A DNA stretch of 6,923 nt. It comes from Verrucomicrobiota bacterium. GTDB taxonomy: Bacteria; Verrucomicrobiota; Verrucomicrobiia; Limisphaerales; DSYF01. Of this stretch, positions 5,876 through 6,923 are shown in pieces. Location of the stretch: the NCBI GenBank assembly GCA_025457725.1, contig JALOTU010000117.1, positions 1 through 6,923 of the forward strand, given 5' to 3'. Position numbers and translations under genes: made by a program. The first letter of the stretch is position 1. Every line of letters starts with the position of its first letter. The notes under the pieces are model-generated. The model was not told where the DNA came from. It made no database searches and saw only the letters and a program-made list of their open reading frames with translations.

Positions 5876-6503
5876 AATGATCTGGAGGGCCGGTTTTCTG
5901 GACCGCGACGCCCTCGTCGCGCCGCAGGTGAACAACCTGTACAACCGGAAATCGGAACACATTATTGAGAAATTCAAACGGATGTTCCGGTTCAACCTCA
6001 AGGCAATCGCCATCGGCGGGGTCCTGGGGCTGATAGGCTTATTCCTGCTGCAAATGCCCATCACCGGGATCGTGATGTTTCTCACGCTCGTGGTCGTGTT
6101 CGTCGTGAACCGAAAAGAGCTGAACGCGCTGGAGACGATCGACCAGAGTGTGAGCAGCTACGAGTATTTGAAGGCGTTCGATGCCTGGATGAAATACCTG
6201 ACTTCATTGAATGGCCGAATGGCGCGGTTCTACTATCCGGCGATTTTTGTCGGGACGGTGCTGGGGCTATGGCTTTCGGTCCACGGGCCGCGCCTGTTTG
6301 AAATGATAGCCGGCCCCTCCGAAAGCGCATGGCTGATCAACGGAATCCCCGGGATGCTGCTGTTGCCGGTCCTTTTCATCGCCGGCCTGTTGGGGGTCTT
6401 TGGCGGCCGTCTCTATGCCCTGGAGCTGGATGCCTTTTACGGGCGAGTCCTCAAGAAACTGGAGGAACTTCTGGCTGATATGGAGACGCTCCGCAAGGCC
6501 TGA
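5859..6503 (+). CDS. Four-helix membrane protein, putative sigma regulator
   Basis: I recognise no named domain. The 214-residue protein starts with a ~45-residue soluble segment (MEKSIEMIWRAGFLDRDALV, then APQVNNLYNRKSEHIIEKFK) and has membrane helices at about 46-65, 67-84, 125-143 and 159-182. A soluble segment of about 40 residues separates helices 2 and 3 (ETIDQSVSSYEYLKAFDAWM). An amphipathic C-terminal helix follows (188-212, rich in Leu and Glu, coiled-coil-like). With positive residues flanking the first pair, the N-terminus, the middle segment and the C-terminus all fall in the cytoplasm, leaving only short external loops. Gene order and overlap with the sigma gene are those of an anti-sigma factor. 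It lacks the usual single-helix anti-sigma layout and any HxxxCxxC zinc motif. The N-terminal or middle soluble parts would be the sigma-binding candidates. This role is inference from context only. Confidence 0.8.
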   Translation: MEKSIEMIWRAGFLDRDALVAPQVNNLYNRKSEHIIEKFKRMFRFNLKAIAIGGVLGLIGLFLLQMPITGIVMFLTLVVVFVVNRKELNALETIDQSVSSYEYLKAFDAWMKYLTSLNGRMARFYYPAIFVGTVLGLWLSVHGPRLFEMIAGPSESAWLINGIPGMLLLPVLFIAGLLGVFGGRLYALELDAFYGRVLKKLEELLADMETLRKA

Positions 6504-6532
6504 GCTTTCGACCCGCCCCGTTCAAGTCGCCG

Positions 6533-6559
6533 AGACCAGGCGCTGTACGCCTGGGGTCT
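6533..6559 (+). terminator. Hairpin after the sigma operon, no T run
   Basis: The arms AGACCAGGCG (6533-6542) and CGCCTGGGGTCT (6548-6559) pair over ten base pairs with a two-G bulge, around a CTGTA loop. The hairpin starts 30 bases after the stop of the four-helix gene. No T tract follows, so it may be a transcript-stabilising 3' end or a factor-assisted terminator rather than a classical intrinsic one. Confidence 0.45.
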
Positions 6560-6712
6560 GCGAAGCCGAAACAAGCGCGCTGAGCAACTGTTCACAATTC
6601 ACCAAGGATGGGTCAAGAACTCCATCGGGGCGGTGCCGGCTTCGACCCTGGCCGGACGGCCCGAACGGGTTGCTGCGGAATTTCAAGTGGAGAATGCGTA
6701 GAGCTCCACTAT

Positions 6713-6741
6713 TGCCTCTGACCGGAATTCCCTCATAGTAA
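6713..6741 (+). promoter_or_regulatory. Possible promoter of tRNA-Val
   Basis: TTGCCT at 6713-6718 matches four of six -35 bases. It is followed after 15 bases by CATAGT (6734-6739, four of six -10 bases) or after 17 by TAGTAA (6736-6741, three of six). Transcription would start about 10 bases before the tRNA. The match is modest; support comes mainly from position. Confidence 0.25.
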
Positions 6742-6755
6742 GGTCCCTTTGACAC

Positions 6756-6830
6756 GGGCGCTTAGCTCAGTGGTAGAGCATCTCGCTTACACCGAGGGGG
6801 TCGGGGGTTCGAATCCCTCAGCGCCCACCA
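6756..6830 (+). tRNA. tRNA-Val (anticodon UAC), CCA encoded
   Basis: A full cloverleaf folds. The acceptor stem GGGCGCT pairs with AGCGCCC (6820-6826). The D arm is GCTC/GAGC. The anticodon stem TCTCG/CGAGG closes the loop CTTACAC, with anticodon TAC at 6788-6790. The T arm GGGGG/CCCTC holds the TTCGAAT loop. The discriminator is A6827 and CCA (6828-6830) is encoded. It reads GUA and, by wobble or modification, other Val codons. The gene stands alone with its own terminator downstream. The 3' end of a tRNA gene is a common integration site, but no integrase or repeat of the end is seen in the window. Confidence 0.97.
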
Positions 6831-6866
6831 GTCCAACCCGCAATCCCTTCCGCTCTCCATGTCCAC

Positions 6867-6902
6867 CCGGCTCCAGGGCTTCCGGGGCGGCCGGCTTTTT
6901 TT
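6867..6902 (+). terminator. Rho-independent terminator of the tRNA gene
   Basis: CCGGC (6867-6871) pairs with GCCGG (6890-6894), with extra G-C pairing possible inside (TCC with GGG). The hairpin is followed by C and seven T residues (6896-6902). It ends 72 bases after the tRNA, the expected distance for a single-gene tRNA transcript. Confidence 0.7.
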
Positions 6903-6923
6903 AGGGCAGACGCGTCATAATCC

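Noticed and set aside
6756..6830. tRNA-Val as an attachment site for an integrated element
   Set aside because: No integrase gene and no second copy of the tRNA 3' end are visible in the window.

Overview
The window looks like chromosome of a member of the Verrucomicrobiota (Pedosphaera/Limisphaerales-like), probably free-living. The basis is the type of proteins present: a pseudopilin with the AFTLIELL...LLPALSKAKEKA N-terminus and an H-X9-DG motif, a FecR/LamG protein directly before it, and a Tat-exported sugar isomerase/epimerase-like TIM barrel. The taxonomic call is inference from family habits; there is no rRNA or other marker here. All seven protein genes and the one tRNA lie on the plus strand.

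Region 1 (1-1864): the 3' part of a FecR/LamG (concanavalin-like) surface or periplasmic protein, cut by the window edge. It overlaps by ATGA with a type II-secretion-like pseudopilin, so the two are probably translationally coupled parts of one envelope locus. Region 2 (1986-3065): a stand-alone dihydroorotate-dehydrogenase-like FMN enzyme with the class 1 catalytic Cys pattern. Region 3 (3255-4367): a Tat-signal sugar phosphate isomerase/epimerase-like protein.

Region 4 (4368-4863): about 500 bases with no convincing intact gene. It holds a nested inverted repeat, a weak terminator-like hairpin, and minus-strand reading frames that look like a frameshifted gene remnant.

Region 5 (4864-6503): the most interesting part, a three-gene cluster. 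It encodes a small membrane protein with twin glycine-zipper helices, an ECF-type sigma factor, and a four-helix membrane protein whose gene overlaps the sigma gene by 17 bases. No recognisable soluble or zinc-finger anti-sigma factor is present. The four-helix protein, or both membrane proteins together, is therefore the best candidate for sigma control. The sigma gene is less G+C-rich than the genes upstream, and its protein sequence is reminiscent of Bacteroidota sigma factors.

Region 6 (6504-6923): a strong hairpin after the operon, then a complete tRNA-Val(UAC) with encoded CCA and a rho-independent terminator.
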